A stretch of DNA of 64,000 nucleotides from Streptomyces sp. HM190 (GCF_009857135.1 NZ_CP047318.1:5270001-5334000), one strand, 5' to 3'; positions 1 to 8,804 are shown, counted from the first letter of the stretch. The notes: a model not told the origin generated them from the sequence alone. Program-made: numbers and translations.

Positions 1-442
1 AGGAACCCCACTGATCGCCCCACGGATTGTGGGAACCCCCGGGGCTCCACTGGGACCCCCCCTGCCCAAAGCTCATGGGGCGCATTTTAGACGGGGGAAG
101 GGGGGTGATGGTCAGTGTCCAGGGGGAGTTGAGCCCCTAGCGTGATCTGGCGGGCGGGGGCAAATGCCGCCAACCATGGGTGGTCGGGACGATCGTCCGC
201 GCGGCGCGGTGGGGCCGTGTGCCGGGGCCGTTTTGACCCGTCCGGGGCGGCACGGCTATTCTTCGGGTTCGTTATGTGTATTGGCTTGCTCATTCTCACG
301 TGAGACGCCCTTACACCGGTCCACCGGGCCGATGACCAGCGACCAGCACGCGGTTTGCGTCACCGCTGTGCGGTCAGGGCTGTCGTGATCGTCTTCGGTG
401 ACCTTGTCAGGAACCTCACTGAAGAAGCGAAGGCTACGAACC
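1..442. other. Non-coding leader region upstream of rplM
   Basis: I see no credible gene here. Short open frames on both strands lack a ribosome binding site and the expected third-position GC bias. The stretch holds the rplM-rpsI promoter (listed separately) and a roughly 180-base untranslated leader, which is long enough for autoregulation by a ribosomal protein, although I cannot see a specific structure. Positions 1-60 contain G/C runs that could belong to a terminator of an upstream gene outside the window. Confidence 0.6.
233..262 (+). promoter_or_regulatory. Probable HrdB-type promoter for rplM-rpsI
   Basis: A TTGACC -35 hexamer (233-238) is followed after 18 bases by TATTCT (257-262), a good match to the vegetative sigma consensus. 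It lies about 180 bases upstream of the rplM start, as expected for a strongly expressed ribosomal protein operon. Confidence 0.55.
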
Positions 443-886
443 GTGCGTACGTACAGCCCCAAGCCCGGCGATGTGACGCGTCAGTGGCACGTCATCGACG
501 CTCAGGACGTTGTCCTGGGTCGTCTCGCCACCACCGCCGCGACCCTGCTCCGCGGCAAGCACAAGCCGATCTACGCGCCCCACGTCGACACTGGTGACTT
601 CGTCATCATCATCAACGCGGACAAGGTGCACCTGTCCGGCAACAAGCGGACCCAGAAGATGGCCTACCGCCACTCCGGCTACCCGGGTGGTCTGCGCTCC
701 GTCCGTTACGACGAGCTGCTGGAGAAGAACCCCGAGAAGGCCGTCGAGAAGGCCGTCAAGGGCATGCTTCCCAAGAACTCCCTGGGCCGTCAGATGCTCT
801 CCAAGCTGAAGGTCTACTCGGGCGACCAGCACCCGCACGCTGCCCAGCAGCCGGTGCCGTTCGAGATCACCCAGGTCGCGCAGTAA
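443..886 (+). CDS. rplM: 50S ribosomal protein L13
   Basis: This is large-subunit protein L13, an early-assembly 23S rRNA binder. The 147-residue product starts VRTYSPKPGDVTRQWHVIDA and contains the family signature around GDFVIIINADKVHLSGNK, with the MLPKNSLGRQM segment near residue 110. I chose the GTG at 443 over an ATG 45 bases upstream because the family begins at this point. The gene is followed after 42 bases by rpsI, the universal rplM-rpsI pair, so both proteins should be made from one message. Confidence 0.96.
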   Translation: MRTYSPKPGDVTRQWHVIDAQDVVLGRLATTAATLLRGKHKPIYAPHVDTGDFVIIINADKVHLSGNKRTQKMAYRHSGYPGGLRSVRYDELLEKNPEKAVEKAVKGMLPKNSLGRQMLSKLKVYSGDQHPHAAQQPVPFEITQVAQ

Positions 887-928
887 GTCCGGCCGCCCCC
901 TAAGCCTGAAGAGAATCTGAGGAGAATC

Positions 929-1441
929 GTGGCCGAGACCACTGCCGAGCAGCCGCTCGAAGAGCTTGACATCGACAGCTACACCACGGAGTCGGACGTC
1001 CCCGTCGAGGGCGAGTACACCACCGAGTCCATGGCCTCCCGCTTCGGCGAGCCCCAGCCGGCCGCCGGCCTGGGCCGCCGCAAGAACGCCATCGCGCGCG
1101 TCCGCATCGTGCCGGGCACGGGCAAGTGGAAGATCAACGGGCGCACGCTCGAGGACTACTTCCCGAACAAGGTCCACCAGCAGGAGGTCAACGAGCCGTT
1201 CAAGGTTCTCGAGCTCGAGGGCCGCTACGACGTCATCGCCCGCATCGCCGGTGGCGGCGTCTCCGGCCAGGCCGGTGCGCTCCGTCTCGGTGTCGCCCGC
1301 GCCCTGAACGAGGCCGACGTCGACAACAACCGTGGCGCCCTCAAGAAGGCCGGCTTCCTCCGCCGCGACGACCGCGCGGTCGAGCGCAAGAAGGCCGGTC
1401 TGAAGAAGGCCCGCAAGGCTCCGCAGTACAGCAAGCGCTAA
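929..1441 (+). CDS. rpsI: 30S ribosomal protein S9
   Basis: This is small-subunit protein S9, whose C-terminal tail reaches the P-site tRNA. The 170-residue product has an acidic N-terminal extension of about 45 residues, typical of actinobacterial S9. The conserved core follows (GRRKNAIARVRIVPG, then GGGVSGQAGALRLGVARAL), and it ends with the basic tail KKARKAPQYSKR. The GTG start is preceded by GAGGAGAATC, a good ribosome binding site. It is the second gene of the rplM-rpsI operon, and a strong hairpin lies just downstream. Confidence 0.96.
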   Translation: MAETTAEQPLEELDIDSYTTESDVPVEGEYTTESMASRFGEPQPAAGLGRRKNAIARVRIVPGTGKWKINGRTLEDYFPNKVHQQEVNEPFKVLELEGRYDVIARIAGGGVSGQAGALRLGVARALNEADVDNNRGALKKAGFLRRDDRAVERKKAGLKKARKAPQYSKR

Positions 1442-1460
1442 ACACCGCTCGCTGCACCGC

Positions 1461-1508
1461 ACGCAACGCCCCGGTGGCACGTACCTGTGCCGCCGGGGCG
1501 GTTTGCGT
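1461..1508 (+). terminator. Intrinsic terminator after rpsI
   Basis: A long inverted repeat begins 19 bases after the rpsI stop. ACGCAA plus CGCCCCGG (1461-1474) pairs with CCGGGGCG (1493-1500) and TTGCGT (1503-1508), with GGCAC/GTGCC continuing inward. There is no U-tract, which is usual for streptomycete terminators. Confidence 0.75.
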
Positions 1509-1700
1509 AGCAGAGCCGCTTCTGTTCCCGCACGACTCCGCGCAGACTGCCGGTACAACCCCGAACGGGGGAGGACAGTCTCAGGGGATGTACTTGGCCC
1601 GGGGGGTGCCGGGACACTCGGGGGACAACCGGTGGGGGACGCCCGGTACGGGACCACCTGGTACGAGCCGCACATTCTGAGCAATTCGGAGGACACCACA

Positions 1701-3059
1701 GTGGGACGACTCTTCGGCACGGACGGCGTGCGCGGTGTCGCCAACGCGGATCTGACGGCCGAGCTCGCGCTCGGACTCTCCGTGGCGGCGGCACACGTAC
1801 TCGCCGAGGCGGGCACGTTCGAAGGCCACAAGCCGGTGGCGGTGGTCGGGCGGGATCCGCGAGCGTCCGGGGAGTTCCTGGAGGCGGCCGTCGTGGCCGG
1901 CCTCGCCAGCGCGGGCGTCGACGTGCTGCGCGTCGGTGTGCTGCCCACCCCGGCGGTGGCGTTCCTCACCGGCGAGCTGGGCGCCGACCTCGGCGTGATG
2001 CTCTCCGCCAGCCACAACGCCATGCCCGACAACGGCATCAAGTTCTTCGCCCGCGGCGGGCACAAGCTCGCCGACGAGCTGGAGGACAAGATCGAGGCCG
2101 TGTACGAGGAGCACCGCACCGGGGCCCCCTGGGACCGGCCGACGGGTGCCGGTGTCGGCCGTGTCCGTTCGTACGACGAAGGGTTCGGGCGGTACGTCGA
2201 ACACCTGCTGGCCGTGCTGCCGAACCGGCTGGACGGGCTGCGGATCGTCCTCGACGAGGCGCACGGCGCGGCCGCCGGGGTCTCCCCGGAGGCGTTCACC
2301 CGGGCCGGGGCCGAGGTCGTCACGATCGGGGCCGAGCCGGACGGGCTCAACATCAACGACGGGTGCGGGTCCACGCACCTCGGGAAGCTGCGTGCCGCCG
2401 TCGTCGAGCACGGCGCGCACCTCGGCATCGCGCACGACGGGGACGCCGACCGGTGCCTGGCCGTCGACCACGAGGGCAACGAGGTCGACGGGGACCAGAT
2501 CCTCGCCGTGCTCGCCCTGGACATGCGGGAGCGGGGGGCACTCCGCTCGGACACCGTCGTCGCCACCGTCATGTCCAACCTCGGCTTCAAGCTGGCGCTG
2601 GAGCGGGAGGGGCTGCGGCTCGTCCAGACCGCGGTCGGCGACCGTTACGTGCTGGAGGAGATGAAGGAGCACGGCTACGCCCTCGGTGGCGAGCAGTCCG
2701 GGCACGTCATCGTCCTCGACCACGCGACCACCGGGGACGGCACGCTGACCGGGCTGCTGCTGGCGGCGCGGATCGCGCGGACCGGGCGGACGCTGAAGGA
2801 CCTCGCGGGGGTCATGGAGCGGCTGCCGCAGGTGCTCATCAACGTGCCGGACGTGGACCGGACGCGGGTGGGGACCTCCGCGGAGCTGACCGCCGCCGTC
2901 GCCGACGCCGAGCGGGAGCTGGGGTCGACCGGGCGGGTGCTGCTGCGCCCGTCGGGCACGGAGCCGCTGGTGCGGGTGATGGTGGAGGCCGCCGACATCG
3001 AGCAGGCGCGGTCCGTCGCCGGGCGGCTTGCTGACGCGGTGAAGTCGGCGCTGGGGTAG
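1701..3059 (+). CDS. glmM: Phosphoglucosamine mutase GlmM
   Basis: GlmM interconverts glucosamine-6-phosphate and glucosamine-1-phosphate on the route to UDP-GlcNAc for peptidoglycan. The 452-residue product begins MGRLFGTDGVRGVAN, the family's start. It carries the phosphoserine loop SASHNAMPDN (about residue 104), the metal loop DGDADR (about 248) and the phosphate-binding RPSGTEPLVRVM near the C-terminus. The GTG start has AATTCGGAGGACACCACA upstream. An in-frame open stretch of 198 bases upstream is not family-like. glmS, the preceding step of the pathway, lies about 6 kb away on the other strand. Confidence 0.96.
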   Translation: MGRLFGTDGVRGVANADLTAELALGLSVAAAHVLAEAGTFEGHKPVAVVGRDPRASGEFLEAAVVAGLASAGVDVLRVGVLPTPAVAFLTGELGADLGVMLSASHNAMPDNGIKFFARGGHKLADELEDKIEAVYEEHRTGAPWDRPTGAGVGRVRSYDEGFGRYVEHLLAVLPNRLDGLRIVLDEAHGAAAGVSPEAFTRAGAEVVTIGAEPDGLNINDGCGSTHLGKLRAAVVEHGAHLGIAHDGDADRCLAVDHEGNEVDGDQILAVLALDMRERGALRSDTVVATVMSNLGFKLALEREGLRLVQTAVGDRYVLEEMKEHGYALGGEQSGHVIVLDHATTGDGTLTGLLLAARIARTGRTLKDLAGVMERLPQVLINVPDVDRTRVGTSAELTAAVADAERELGSTGRVLLRPSGTEPLVRVMVEAADIEQARSVAGRLADAVKSALG

Positions 3060-3218
3060 GGCGCCGGTTCCGGGAACAGGGCCCGGGGGCCGGGGCCTGG
3101 GCCCGGGTTCTGCGGTCGGCGGGCGCGGGGTCGCCGTGGCTTGTCGCGCCCCCGCGGCAAAGCCGCATCCCTGCACCGCCCCGCGCCCCCGACCGGTGGC
3201 CCCCGGAGCCGCCCGGAG

Positions 3219-4160
3219 TCATCGGGCGTCCTTCGTCACGGAGCGCTGCCTCGCCCAGAGCCACTTCTGGAGGATCAGGGTGAGCGTGGCCGCCAGGAGG
3301 ATGCCCGCGAGGTTGAGCAGCAGCTGGTTCGTCGAGCCCACCGTCTGCCTCGTGTCGCCGTAGGCCAGGGCCACCGCCGCGTTGGCGGCCGCCGGGACCG
3401 TGGTGACGGAGATGGCGACGCCCACCAGGGCGCCCGACTTCGCCGACGTCAGGGAGAGCGTGCCCGCGATCCCGGCGAGGACGGCCACGATGAACGAGAA
3501 CGCGTCGGGGGCGTAGACGAAGGCGGTGCTGGGGCGGTCCGCCTCCAGCTTGGCCTCGGAGAAGTAGCCGAGCCCGTCCATGAAGAGACTGAAGCCGACC
3601 GTCACCGCCATCGCCACCGCGAAGCCCACGAGCAGGGCGATCAGGGAGCGCAGTGCCAGCCGCGGGCGCCGCTGCACCAGGGCCGTGCTCAGGCCGGCCA
3701 GGGGGCCGAACTCGGGGCCGACGGCCATCGCGCCGACGATCAGGATCGCGTTGTCGAGGACGACACCGCACGCGGCGATCATCGTGGCGAGGGTGATGAA
3801 GGCGACGTAGGTGATGGAGAGCGTCGACTCCTCGTGGGTCGCGTCCGCCAGGTGCTCCCACAGCACGGCGTCGGCGCCCTCGCCCGGTGCCTCTTTCTCG
3901 GCCTTGTCGGCGCGCCGGGAGAGCGACAGGTCGATGTTCTCGACGGCGATCGAGCCGGTCCTGTCCAGGTGCAGCTCGCGCAGCGCGCCGATCAGTTCGT
4001 CGCCCGCCTCGCGCGCGACGTCGCACATGACGACGTCGCCGGAGGGGTTGAGGGCCGCGCCCGGCATCACGACGAGATGGGTGGTGCCGATCGTCGTCTC
4101 GATCAGGCGCACCACCTCGTCGGTCCGCTCGGCCGGGGTGATCAGGCGCAGATGCAGCAT
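3219..4160 (-). CDS. DUF389 family integral membrane protein
   Basis: This is a 313-residue member of the DUF389 family, whose function is not established. The N-terminal soluble part, about 115 residues, looks like a small regulatory fold. Then come about six membrane segments starting near residue 118 (TLSITYVAFITLATMIAACG). The hallmark AILIVGAMAVGPEFGPLAGL loop is at about residues 142-160. It is convergent with glmM and lies just downstream of coaA on the same strand. I would not assign a substrate. Confidence 0.8.
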   Translation of the reverse strand: MLHLRLITPAERTDEVVRLIETTIGTTHLVVMPGAALNPSGDVVMCDVAREAGDELIGALRELHLDRTGSIAVENIDLSLSRRADKAEKEAPGEGADAVLWEHLADATHEESTLSITYVAFITLATMIAACGVVLDNAILIVGAMAVGPEFGPLAGLSTALVQRRPRLALRSLIALLVGFAVAMAVTVGFSLFMDGLGYFSEAKLEADRPSTAFVYAPDAFSFIVAVLAGIAGTLSLTSAKSGALVGVAISVTTVPAAANAAVALAYGDTRQTVGSTNQLLLNLAGILLAATLTLILQKWLWARQRSVTKDAR

Positions 4161-4224
4161 GGTGCCTTTCTAACAGCACCCGTTGGACGGCCCGCCCGCG
4201 AGGGTGCGGGCGGGCCGCCGGTTC

Positions 4225-5214
4225 TCACAGCTTGCGGAGGCTGAGGCGCTTCACCTTGTGGTCGGAGCCCTTGCGGATGATCAGGGTGGCGCGGCCCCGG
4301 GTGGGCGCGATGTTCTCGATCAGGTTGGGCTTGTTGATGGTGCGCCACTGGGTGCGGGCGTAGTCGAGGGCCTCCTCCTCGGAGACCTGGGTGTACGTGC
4401 GGAAGTACGAGGACGGGTCCTGGAACGCGGTCTCCCGCAGCTTCCGGAACCGGTTGAGGTACCAGCGCTCGACGTCGTCGGGGTGGGCGTCGACGTACAC
4501 GCTGAAGTCGAAGTAGTCCGCGAGACCGACGCGGGTGCGCCCGTCCTTGCCGGGGAGTGCGGGCTGGAGGACGTTGAGGCCCTCGACGATGAGGATGTCG
4601 GGGCGGCGGACCGTGAGCCGCCGGTCCGGGACGATGTCGTAGATGAGGTGGGAGTAGACCGGGGCCGTCACCTCGTCCTTGCCGGCCTTGATGTCGGCGA
4701 CGAAGCGGGTGAGCGTACGGCGGTCGTACGACTCGGGGAAGCCCTTGCGGGAGACCAGGCCGCGATCGCGGAGGTCCTTCATCGGGAGCAGGAAGCCGTC
4801 CGTGGTGACCCGCTCCACGCGCGGGTGCTCCGGCCAGCGGGCGAGGAGGGCCTGGAGGAGACGGGCGACGGTGGACTTGCCGACGGCCACGGAGCCCGCG
4901 ACGCCTATGACGAACGGGGTGCCCGACTGGGAGCCCTGCTCGCCGAGGAACGTGTTGAGGGCGCCGCGCAGGCCGTCGGTGGCGCCCACGTAGAGGTTGA
5001 GGAGCCGGGACAGCGGCAGGTAGATGTCCCGTACCTCGTCGAGGTCGATGACGTCGCCCAGGCCACGCAGCTTCTCGACCTCCTCGGCGGTCAGTGGCAG
5101 CGGCGTCTTGTCACGCAGCGCGCTCCACTCGGTTCGGGTGAGGTCGACGTAGGGAGTCGCCTCCGGCCTGGGCCGGTGGGCGCTCCGCGGCAACGAGGAG
5201 ACCGGTGAGATCAC
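4225..5214 (-). CDS. coaA: Type I pantothenate kinase
   Basis: CoaA phosphorylates pantothenate with ATP, the committed and feedback-inhibited step of coenzyme A synthesis. The 329-residue protein has the P-loop GVAGSVAVGKSTVARLLQ at about residues 103-120, then VTTDGFLLP and PESYDRR. The C-terminal NPNLIENIAPTRGRATLI-like end (here NKPNLIENIAPTRGRA) is typical of the bacterial prokaryotic-type enzyme. It starts with GTG. The DUF389 gene follows 64 bases downstream on the same strand. Confidence 0.95.
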   Translation of the reverse strand: MISPVSSLPRSAHRPRPEATPYVDLTRTEWSALRDKTPLPLTAEEVEKLRGLGDVIDLDEVRDIYLPLSRLLNLYVGATDGLRGALNTFLGEQGSQSGTPFVIGVAGSVAVGKSTVARLLQALLARWPEHPRVERVTTDGFLLPMKDLRDRGLVSRKGFPESYDRRTLTRFVADIKAGKDEVTAPVYSHLIYDIVPDRRLTVRRPDILIVEGLNVLQPALPGKDGRTRVGLADYFDFSVYVDAHPDDVERWYLNRFRKLRETAFQDPSSYFRTYTQVSEEEALDYARTQWRTINKPNLIENIAPTRGRATLIIRKGSDHKVKRLSLRKL

Positions 5215-5404
5215 AGTCCATTGTTAACGGAGTTCGAACGGGGCGGCGGGGTGGGGTCCGTCACCCTCGGCCGCGGCACGGTAGCGGACCGGTTCCTCAC
5301 TGTGGGTGAACTGTGGTGAAGGTATGGACCCCGGGTGTGCGGGGGACTACCGTCCCCGGCACTCGGGAGGGAGCCGCCTCCCGACTTACCTGAGGGGCGA
5401 TCGG

Positions 5405-5614
5405 GTGGCTTCCGTATGGTCTACGCGCGCTGACCAGGAGTTCGCCGGGCAGGTCTGCAGTGAGCTGGCGGACGACCTGCCGGACGAGGATCTGGGCGAG
5501 TGCCTCGACGACGCCATGGACATGTACCGGATGGGGAGCAAGCCGCGGTGCGAGGAGGTCGAGTACCTGGGCATGGTGCGGGACGCCCTCGACCGGATCG
5601 AGGAGGGGGAGTGA
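5405..5614 (+). CDS. Small acidic protein of unknown function (69 aa)
   Basis: This is a short acidic protein, VASVWSTRADQEFAGQ... ending DALDRIEEGE. It looks mostly helical and has no membrane segment or signal peptide. I placed the start at the GTG at 5405, preceded by GAGGGGCGATCGG, rather than an upstream ATG at 5306 whose extra residues look non-coding. It is divergent from coaA and convergent with nnr. I do not recognise a named family, but codon use is strongly biased to G/C in third positions, which supports a real gene. Confidence 0.55.
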   Translation: MASVWSTRADQEFAGQVCSELADDLPDEDLGECLDDAMDMYRMGSKPRCEEVEYLGMVRDALDRIEEGE

Positions 5615-5674
5615 CGGCCCCCGCCTCGCCGTCGGTCGCGGTGGGACGGGGTGACGGCGAGACGGGGGTGACCG

Positions 5675-7114
5675 TCAGCCCCTGATGTCCCGCCAGGCCG
5701 CCGGGATGGCGTCCGCGACGTCCTGTGCGGCTGCGGGGGCGCCGTTCGCGGCGTAGCGGCCCGCCAGGCCGTGGAGGTACGCCGCCGCGCTCGCCGCGTC
5801 CAGGGGCGCGAGGCCCGCGGCCAGCAGGGAGCCGGTGAGACCGGAGAGGACGTCGCCGCTGCCGGCGGTGGCCAGCCACGGGGTGCCGGTGGGGTTCACC
5901 CGGACCGGGGTGGCGTCGTCGGGGCCGGCGACCAGGGTGGTCGAGCCCTTCAGGAGCACCGTGGCGGCGTAGCGGCGGGCCAGCTCGCGCACGGCGGTCA
6001 GCCGGGCCGACTCGACCTCCTCGCGGGCCACGCCCAGCAGCGCCGCGGCCTCGCCCGCGTGCGGGGTCATGACGGTGGGGGCGCTACGGGCCCGTACGGC
6101 GGCCGGGTCCGCGAGGCGCAGGCCGTCGGCGTCCAGCAGGACGGGGACGTCGGTGGAGAGCGCCTCGGCGACCGGGGCCGCGTCGTCGCCCGCGCCGGGG
6201 CCGGTCACCCACGCCTGGACCCGGCCGGCCTTCCTCGGGCCGCTGTCCGACACGAGGGTCTCCGGGAAGCGGGCGAGGACGGCGTCGGCGGCCGGGCCCA
6301 CGTAGCGGACGGCGCCGGCCCCGGAGCGCAGGGCGCCGGCGACCGCGAGGACCGCGGCCCCCGGGTAGCGGGCCGAACCGGCGGCGATGCCCACGACCCC
6401 CCGGCGGTACTTGTCGCTCTCCGCGGCCGGGCGGGGGAGGAGCGCGGCCAGGTCGGCGTGCTGGAGGGACTCCAGGTCCGGGGTGCCCGGGAGGGTGCTC
6501 GCCAGCCCGATGTCGACGAGGCGCACGGAGCCGGCGTACGCGCGGGCCGGGTCGATGAGCAGGCCCGGCTTGTGCGTGCCGAAGGTGACGGTGAGGTCGG
6601 CGCGGAGGGCGGTGCCGTGGATCTCTCCGGTGTCCGGTTCGATGCCGCTCGGGAGGTCCACGGCGACGACCGTGGCGCGGGAGGCGGCGACGAGTCCGGC
6701 GAGGCGGGCGGCCTCGGGGCGCAGGCCGCCCTTGCCGCCGATGCCGACGATGCCGTCCAGGACGAGGTCGGCGCGGGCGATGGCGTCCGTGGCGGAGTCC
6801 GCCGTGGTGGTGGTGCCGCCGGCGCGCAGGAGGGCCCTGAGTGCGTCCGGGTGGGTGTGGTCCGGGGTGAGGAGTACGGCCGTCACGCCCGCGCCGCGCC
6901 TGGCGAGGCGGGCGCCGGCGTACAGGGTGTCGCCGCCGTTGTCCCCGCTGCCGGTGAGGAGGACGACGCGGCTGCCGTAGACCCGGCCGAGGGCGTCCGC
7001 GCAGGCGGCGGCGAGGCCGGCGGCGGCGCGCTGCATCAGGGCGCCGGCGGGGAGTCGGGCCATGAGGGTGCGTTCGGCTGAGCGGACGGTTTCTACGCGG
7101 TGGGCTGAGCGCAT
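5675..7114 (-). CDS. nnr: Bifunctional NAD(P)HX epimerase/dehydratase
   Basis: This enzyme repairs hydrated NADH and NADPH. The N-terminal YjeF_N domain (about residues 1-215) epimerises the hydrate, with the SGDNGGDTLYAG nucleotide loop. The C-terminal ribokinase-like YjeF_C domain (about 225-479) dehydrates it using ADP or ATP, with TPHAGEAAALLG, LLKGSTT and the TAGSGDVLSGL motif. The 479-residue length fits the fused form. It starts with ATG. It follows acpS on the same strand, as in many actinobacteria, but is separated from it by 1.3 kb of repeats. Confidence 0.93.
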   Translation of the reverse strand: MRSAHRVETVRSAERTLMARLPAGALMQRAAAGLAAACADALGRVYGSRVVLLTGSGDNGGDTLYAGARLARRGAGVTAVLLTPDHTHPDALRALLRAGGTTTTADSATDAIARADLVLDGIVGIGGKGGLRPEAARLAGLVAASRATVVAVDLPSGIEPDTGEIHGTALRADLTVTFGTHKPGLLIDPARAYAGSVRLVDIGLASTLPGTPDLESLQHADLAALLPRPAAESDKYRRGVVGIAAGSARYPGAAVLAVAGALRSGAGAVRYVGPAADAVLARFPETLVSDSGPRKAGRVQAWVTGPGAGDDAAPVAEALSTDVPVLLDADGLRLADPAAVRARSAPTVMTPHAGEAAALLGVAREEVESARLTAVRELARRYAATVLLKGSTTLVAGPDDATPVRVNPTGTPWLATAGSGDVLSGLTGSLLAAGLAPLDAASAAAYLHGLAGRYAANGAPAAAQDVADAIPAAWRDIRG

Positions 7115-7258
7115 GGGGTCGAGTGTGCCCTTCTCTTTCGGCCGGGGGGAGGGGTGAGCCTCGGGGTGGTCGGTGCGTGGTGAGAGAGGTGGGGGTGGGC
7201 ACCTGGTGGCTCGGGGCCGCGGGGTGTGTCGGCGGGTGCGGGTGGGTGGGGGTTGTTC

Positions 7259-7310
7259 GCGCAGTTCCCCGCGCCCCTGAAAAGCGGCCGGGGCTACGCC
7301 CCGTGCTTTT
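7259..7310 (+). repeat. Dispersed intergenic element with hairpin, copy 1
   Basis: The 20-mer GCGCAGTTCCCCGCGCCCCT (7259-7278) is followed by an imperfect inverted repeat, with AAAAGC and GGGGC pairing to GCCCC and GCTTTT (7280-7310). The same 20-mer recurs at 15563-15582, and in reverse orientation with one mismatch at 8348-8367. From memory, this word is common between genes in Streptomyces chromosomes. Confidence 0.7.
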
Positions 7311-7320
7311 CCCGCCCACG

Positions 7321-7425
7321 CTGCCCGTGGCGTCCACGCTGCCCGTGGCGTCCACGCTGCCCGTGGCGTCCACGCTGCCCGTGGCGTCCACGCTGCCCGT
7401 GGCGTCCGCGCTGCCCGTGGCGCTC
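7321..7425 (+). repeat. 18-bp tandem repeat, about 6 copies
   Basis: The unit CTGCCCGTGGCGTCCACG recurs at 7321, 7339, 7357 and 7375, then with changes at 7393 and 7411, running into the 44-bp array. The shared CCCGTGGCGTCC word suggests the larger repeat grew from this one. Confidence 0.9.
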
Positions 7426-8217
7426 GTGCCGCTCGTGGCGTCCGTGCCAGCCGTGCGTCCGTGCTGCTCGTGCCGCTCGTGGCGTCCGTGCCAGCCGTGC
7501 GTCCGTGCTGCTCGTGCCGCTCGTGGCGTCCGTGCCAGCCGTGCGTCCGTGCTGCTCGTGCCGCTCGTGGCGTCCGTGCCAGCCGTGCGTCCGTGCTGCT
7601 CGTGCCGCTCGTGGCGTCCGTGCCAGCCGTGCGTCCGTGCTGCTCGTGCCGCTCGTGGCGTCCGTGCCAGCCGTGCGTCCGTGCTGCTCGTGCCGCTCGT
7701 GGCGTCCGTGCCAGCCGTGCGTCCGTGCTGCTCGTGCCGCTCGTGGCGTCCGTGCCAGCCGTGCGTCCGTGCTGCTCGTGCCGCTCGTGGCGTCCGTGCC
7801 AGCCGTGCGTCCGTGCTGCTCGTGCCGCTCGTGGCGTCCGTGCCAGCCGTGCGTCCGTGCTGCTCGTGCCGCTCGTGGCGTCCGTGCCAGCCGTGCGTCC
7901 GTGCTGCTCGTGCCGCTCGTGGCGTCCGTGCCAGCCGTGCGTCCGTGCTGCTCGTGCCGCTCGTGGCGTCCGTGCCAGCCGTGCGTCCGTGCTGCTCGTG
8001 CCGCTCGTGGCGTCCGTGCCAGCCGTGCGTCCGTGCTGCTCGTGCCGCTCGTGGCGTCCGTGCCAGCCGTGCGTCCGTGCTGCTCGTGCCGCTCGTGGCG
8101 TCCGTGCCAGCCGTGCGTCCGTGCTGCTCGTGCCGCTCGTGGCGTCCGTGCCAGCCGTGCGTCCGTGCTGCTCGTGCCGCTCGTGGCGTCCGTGCCAGCC
8201 GTGCGTCCGTGCTGCTC
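7426..8217 (+). repeat. 44-bp tandem repeat, 18 perfect copies
   Basis: The unit begins GTGCCGCTCGTGGCGTCCGT and repeats every 44 bases from 7426 to 8217 without a change that I can find, 792 bases in all. Because 44 is not a multiple of three and the unit has no stop codon, each reading frame cycles through all three phases and stays open. This creates an artefactual Cys/Arg/Val-rich repeat polypeptide of 44-residue period. Perfect identity points to recent expansion or ongoing homogenisation. Confidence 0.95.
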
Positions 8218-8347
8218 GTGCTGCCCGTGGCGTCCCTGCCAGCCGTGCGTCCGTGCCAGCCGTGCGTCCGTGCCGCCCGTGCTGCCCGTGGCGCTCGTGC
8301 TTTTGTGCGGTGCCGTCCGCGAAAGCGGGCCGTCAGGTTCGTCCCTC

Positions 8348-8367
8348 AGGGGTGCGGGGAACTGCGC
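8348..8367 (-). repeat. Dispersed intergenic element, copy 2 (inverted)
   Basis: AGGGGTGCGGGGAACTGCGC is the reverse complement, with one mismatch, of the 20-mer at 7259-7278. The two copies flank the tandem arrays as inverted repeats about 1.07 kb apart. Confidence 0.7.
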
Positions 8368-8432
8368 GAACGACCACGACGAAGCCGCGGCCGTCGGCGT
8401 ACCGCGCCCCCGAGCGATGGCGCGCCCTCGCC

Positions 8433-8804
8433 TCAGCCCTCGGCGATCACCACCGCCGAGGCCACGCCCGCGTCGTGGCTGAGCGAGATGTGCCAGGACT
8501 TGACGCCGAGTTCGGCCGCGCGGTCCGCCACCGTGCCGGTCACCCGGAGGCGGGGTTGGCCGGAGGGTTCGACGCAGACCTCGGCGTCGGTCCAGTGGAG
8601 GCCGGAGGGCGCGCCGAGGGCCTTGGCGAGGGCCTCCTTCGCGGCGAAGCGGGCCGCGAGGGAGGCGATGCCCCGGCGTTCGCCGCTCGGGAGGAGCAGT
8701 TCGTCGGGCACGAAGAGGCGTTCGGCCATGGACGGGGTCCGTTCCAGGGCCGCGCGGAAACGGTCGATCTCGGCGACGTCGATGCCGACTCCGATGATGG
8801 GCAT
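8433..8804 (-). CDS. acpS: Holo-[acyl-carrier-protein] synthase AcpS
   Basis: AcpS moves the 4'-phosphopantetheine group of CoA onto a serine of apo-ACP and is needed for fatty acid and often polyketide synthesis. The 123-residue product starts MPIIGVGIDVAEIDRF, whose Asp binds Mg2+. It has the FAAKEALAKALG helix (about residues 50-60) and the C-terminal SLSHDAGVASAVV strand. I chose the ATG at 8804 over one 42 bases upstream because it gives the normal family length. It sits between glmS and nnr on the same strand. Confidence 0.94.
   Translation of the reverse strand: MPIIGVGIDVAEIDRFRAALERTPSMAERLFVPDELLLPSGERRGIASLAARFAAKEALAKALGAPSGLHWTDAEVCVEPSGQPRLRVTGTVADRAAELGVKSWHISLSHDAGVASAVVIAEG

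Larger units (their letters stand above)
7115..8432. other. Repeat-filled intergenic region between acpS and nnr
   Basis: This 1.3-kb gap holds no credible gene. It contains an 18-bp array, a 44-bp array of 18 exact copies, a degenerate tail (about 8218-8300) built of the same GTGCC/CCGTG words, and two oppositely oriented copies of a dispersed element at its ends. Long stop-free frames cross it only because the repeat units contain no stop codon. The nnr promoter should lie near its left end. Confidence 0.8.

Noticed and set aside
434..2590. 718-codon minus-strand frame opposite rplM, rpsI and glmM
   Set aside because: It is a GC-rich antisense shadow of well-identified genes. Similar antisense frames occur opposite most genes in the window.
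7426..8217. Possible CRISPR array
   Set aside because: The units are contiguous and identical with no spacers, and no cas genes are present.
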